Origin: a bacterium
Lineage (GTDB): Bacteria; Electryoneota; RPQS01
Direction: 5' to 3'
Length of the DNA: 64,000 nucleotides
Assembly (NCBI GenBank): GCA_016703065.1
Contig: JADJCU010000006.1
Span: 1 to 64,000, forward strand
Position 1 is the first letter of the stretch. Each line of letters opens with the position of its first letter. A program made the translations under genes and the position numbers. Below the pieces are notes generated by a model, which was given only the letters and a program-made list of their open reading frames with translations, had not been told where the DNA came from and searched no databases. Of the stretch, positions 63,801 to 64,000 are shown one piece after another.

Positions 63801-64000
63801 GAAGACTGACCACAGGCGCGGACACGCTTGAAGCGATCACGTTGTCAGCTTTCGATTCGACGCGGCTCCTGATTCAGGGAGACGCGAACTTGCGGGATGG
63901 CAGGTTCACTTTTCCGTTTTTGTCATACGGCGGCGGGACGATGAGGCCCGTCACGAAATGGCTCGTTGACCGATTGTATGAAGCGCAATGGAATCTCGAC
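60826..64000 (+). CDS. AsmA/TamB-like large envelope protein, partial (runs off window)
   Basis: More than 1050 aa, continuing past base 64000. From ATG 60826, one G added to the G6 run (60838-60843) leads into PKIGWRKALWAISGLLFVAV, an N-terminal membrane anchor. The first open stretch stops at 61325; one T added at 61301 continues it as LTFRSGKVSLMGGDSL, after which the frame is open without a stop to the window edge. The body is beta-rich with repeated segments such as ELSGEIKINPLSVDLQLSI, LTGELEGDLLVTGKLSAPEV and SGSWDAP-like strands (LRLDFGGSWDAPAFAGGQLT), as in AsmA, TamB and YhdP lipid-transport or barrel-assembly proteins. Exact family unassigned. Confidence 0.75.

Overview
The window reads as chromosome from an uncultured Gram-negative bacterium, most likely of the FCB (Fibrobacteres-Chlorobi-Bacteroidetes) superphylum or an allied candidate phylum. 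The evidence is a secreted subtilase ending in a YPNPFNPTTSI type A sorting domain of the type IX secretion system, outer-membrane and signal-peptide proteins, an AsmA/TamB-like protein, moderately high G+C and sigma70-type promoters (TTGACA-N17-TATATT). No phage, insertion sequence, transposase, CRISPR array or rRNA gene is visible; almost everything is housekeeping. Phylum placement is an inference.

Layout. 1-4.2 kb: tail of an unknown gene, then succinate dehydrogenase sdhC-sdhA-sdhB, YjbQ and a Rieske ferredoxin. 4.2-12.6 kb: secreted subtilase, an alpha-glucan phosphorylase cut by an in-frame amber codon, a GNAT acetyltransferase and a Cys-rich exported protein. 12.7-13.4 kb: five tRNA genes (Ala, Gly, Cys, Leu, Val) behind a near-consensus promoter. 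13.5-25 kb: the translation cluster thrS-infC-rpmI-rplT-pheS-pheT, then a ZapB-like coiled coil, zapA, a 200-nt rod-like RNA that is probably 6S RNA, rny, a YmdB-type phosphodiesterase and an amidohydrolase; a convergent sugar epimerase follows. 26.2-34.2 kb: tRNA-Met, tilS, hpt, ftsH, a PEGA protein, folE, folP, rimI, accD, surE. 34.2-43 kb: guaA, glmS, a TPR/periplasmic-binding protein, uppP, a class-I amidotransferase, holA and an ECF sigma/anti-sigma pair. 43.0-43.8 kb: 0.8 kb of non-coding DNA rich in hairpins, terminators and promoters. 43.8-64 kb: zinc ribbon, rdgB, a HAD hydrolase and an outer-membrane protein (both minus strand), a cysteine desulfurase, mnmA, panB, panC, a GlmU-like pyrophosphorylase, rsfS, argS, a PfkB kinase, mtnA, a TPR protein, uppS, an FAD-domain protein and a very long AsmA/TamB-like protein running off the right edge.

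How the genes fit together: respiration (Sdh), translation and tRNA maturation (ThrS, IF3, L35, L20, PheST, TilS, MnmA, ArgS, RsfS, RimI and six tRNAs), RNA turnover (RNase Y), cell division (ZapA), folate (FolE, FolP), pantothenate (PanB, PanC), purine salvage and synthesis (Hpt, GuaA), and envelope building (GlmS, GlmU-like, UppS, UppP, AsmA-like). Many neighbours overlap by 1-20 bp, so long operons are likely.

Main caveat: at least thirteen conserved genes carry small frameshifts, and nearly all are repaired by lengthening a homopolymer by one or two bases. I read these as sequencing or assembly errors and annotate each gene across the break. True oddities that remain are the amber codon in glgP, apparent CTG starts in infC and rsfS, a histone-H1-like tail on RsfS, a degenerate HIGH motif in ArgS, a structured non-coding region near 43 kb, and a GC-skew sign change near 36-38 kb.
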